From: Tardiphaga alba
GTDB lineage: Bacteria > Pseudomonadota > Alphaproteobacteria > Rhizobiales > Xanthobacteraceae
Length of the DNA: 64,000 nt
Direction: 5' to 3'
NCBI RefSeq assembly: GCF_018279705.1
Contig: NZ_CP036498.1
Span: 4,419,001-4,483,000, forward strand
Below are positions 63,327 through 64,000 of this stretch, piece by piece (positions within the stretch are counted from its first letter, which is position 1; each line of letters begins with the position of its first letter). Below the pieces are notes generated by a model. It saw nothing but the letters and a program-made list of their open reading frames with translations, searched no databases and had not been told where the DNA came from. A program made the position numbers and the translations under genes.

Positions 63327-64000
63327 ATGTCGCGGATTAAATCGAATTTGCCAAACGTCCTTGGCGCATCACGCGTGCTCGGCACCGTCGCAGCAGTGAC
63401 GCTCTCGGCGCTGGTGGCCGGCCATGCCAACGCTCAGACCCGCGAGATCAATCTCGGCGCCATCGTGCCGAGCTCCGGCCCGTTCGCCGAATGGGGCCGC
63501 AGCAACACCGTCACCCTGAAGATGCTGGAGAAGCAGACCAACGATGCCGGCGGCATCAATGGCGCCAAGCTCAAGATCACCATCCTCGACGACGCCGCCA
63601 AGCCGGCGCAGTCCGCAACCTCGATGCGCAAGCTCGCCAGCGACGAGAAGGTGCTCGCAGTGGCCGGCCCTCTCACCTCCAGCGCCGCGGAAGTCACCTT
63701 CCCCGTCGCCAACGAGCTGAAGCTGGTCTCGACCTCGCAGGCCTCGTCGAAGCCGGGCACCGCCAAGCAGAACCGCCCCTGGGCGTTCCGCAACACCATC
63801 GATGAAAGCGTGCTCGCCAAGACGGCGGTGCCGTATTTCAAGAAGAGCTTCAACATCAAGACCGTTGCGGTGATCTTCGATGCGAAGGATGCGACCGCTG
63901 CGACCGTCGGCAAGGTGATCATGCCCTCGGTGCTGAAGGCGAATGAGATCGCCGTCGCCAACGAGAATGACCTGCTGTCGTTCAACACCGGCGATCTCGA
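63327..64000 (+). CDS. Liv-type ABC substrate-binding protein (partial)
   Basis: At least 224 residues; it runs off the right edge without a stop. Sec signal peptide to about residue 36 (VAGHANAQT), then REINLGAIVPSSGPFAEWGR, the start of a Peripla_BP_6 domain. Start ATG 63327 has GAGGA upstream. The permease and ATPase genes may follow outside the window. The nearby MarR genes suggest an aromatic ligand, by inference only. Confidence 0.85.
   Translation, partial: MSRIKSNLPNVLGASRVLGTVAAVTLSALVAGHANAQTREINLGAIVPSSGPFAEWGRSNTVTLKMLEKQTNDAGGINGAKLKITILDDAAKPAQSATSMRKLASDEKVLAVAGPLTSSAAEVTFPVANELKLVSTSQASSKPGTAKQNRPWAFRNTIDESVLAKTAVPYFKKSFNIKTVAVIFDAKDATAATVGKVIMPSVLKANEIAVANENDLLSFNTGDL

Noticed and set aside
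1..64000. CRISPR arrays, tRNA/rRNA genes, integrases, transposases
   Set aside because: None seen; the repeats found are dispersed palindromes, not regularly spaced arrays.

Overview
The window looks like chromosomal DNA of an aerobic alphaproteobacterium of the Bradyrhizobium/Rhodopseudomonas/Tardiphaga group (Nitrobacteraceae). This is an inference from high GC with strong GC bias at third codon positions, the aerobic cobalamin route (CobN, CobW, CobO), many orphan solute-binding proteins, and several families of short palindromic intergenic repeats of the kind common in that group. No rRNA, tRNA, CRISPR, prophage or insertion sequence was seen.

Layout. 0.2-2.2 kb: an EamA/DMT transporter and an aldo/keto reductase. 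2.3-6.9 kb: a catabolic operon (Liv-type binding protein, FAD dehydrogenase, SDR, IclR regulator). 7.0-7.7 kb: a higBA toxin-antitoxin pair with a perfect operator palindrome. 7.9-11.0 kb: a sugar ABC importer (binding protein plus two permeases, no ATPase). 11.0-13.6 kb: an NTF2-like secreted protein, an aldo/keto reductase and a divergent LysR gene. 13.7-20.6 kb: a nitrate uptake and assimilation operon read leftwards (nrtA, nrtB, nrtD, FAD electron-transfer protein, nasA), with a candidate sigma-54 promoter and NtrC-like site upstream. 21-23.8 kb: an unknown protein, a serine hydrolase and an XRE regulator with a clear terminator.

24-35.2 kb is a catabolic island: a zinc alcohol dehydrogenase, a lone form II CoxL-type molybdenum hydroxylase subunit, a DapA-family lyase, then purine/ureide genes (allantoate amidohydrolase-like, urate oxidase, NCS2 permease, OHCU decarboxylase-HIU hydrolase fusion, PuuE allantoinase, DUF3830). 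Three of these reading frames carry four apparent one-base losses in short G/C runs. This is either local sequence error or pathway decay. 35.2-36.3 kb is repeat-rich non-coding DNA. 36.3-39.0 kb holds a small conserved-looking protein, MetY and an alpha/beta hydrolase.

39.0-56.2 kb is a cobalamin island. One B12 riboswitch precedes btuB-btuC-btuD (B12 uptake), followed by btuF-cbiB. A second riboswitch on the minus strand precedes DUF1636-cobU-cobW-cobN-cobO-cobQ. cobT-cobS run rightwards from the same divergent region, and cobD lies inverted between btuD and btuF. Only uptake, cobalt insertion (CobN), adenosylation and nucleotide-loop steps are here. The corrin-ring methylation genes and the chelatase partners are not. 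56.2-61.2 kb: a tyrosine-phosphatase-like protein, a GGDEF-EAL protein, a second M20 amidase and an SDR. 61.3-63.0 kb: two divergent, related MarR regulators. The window ends inside another Liv-type binding protein.
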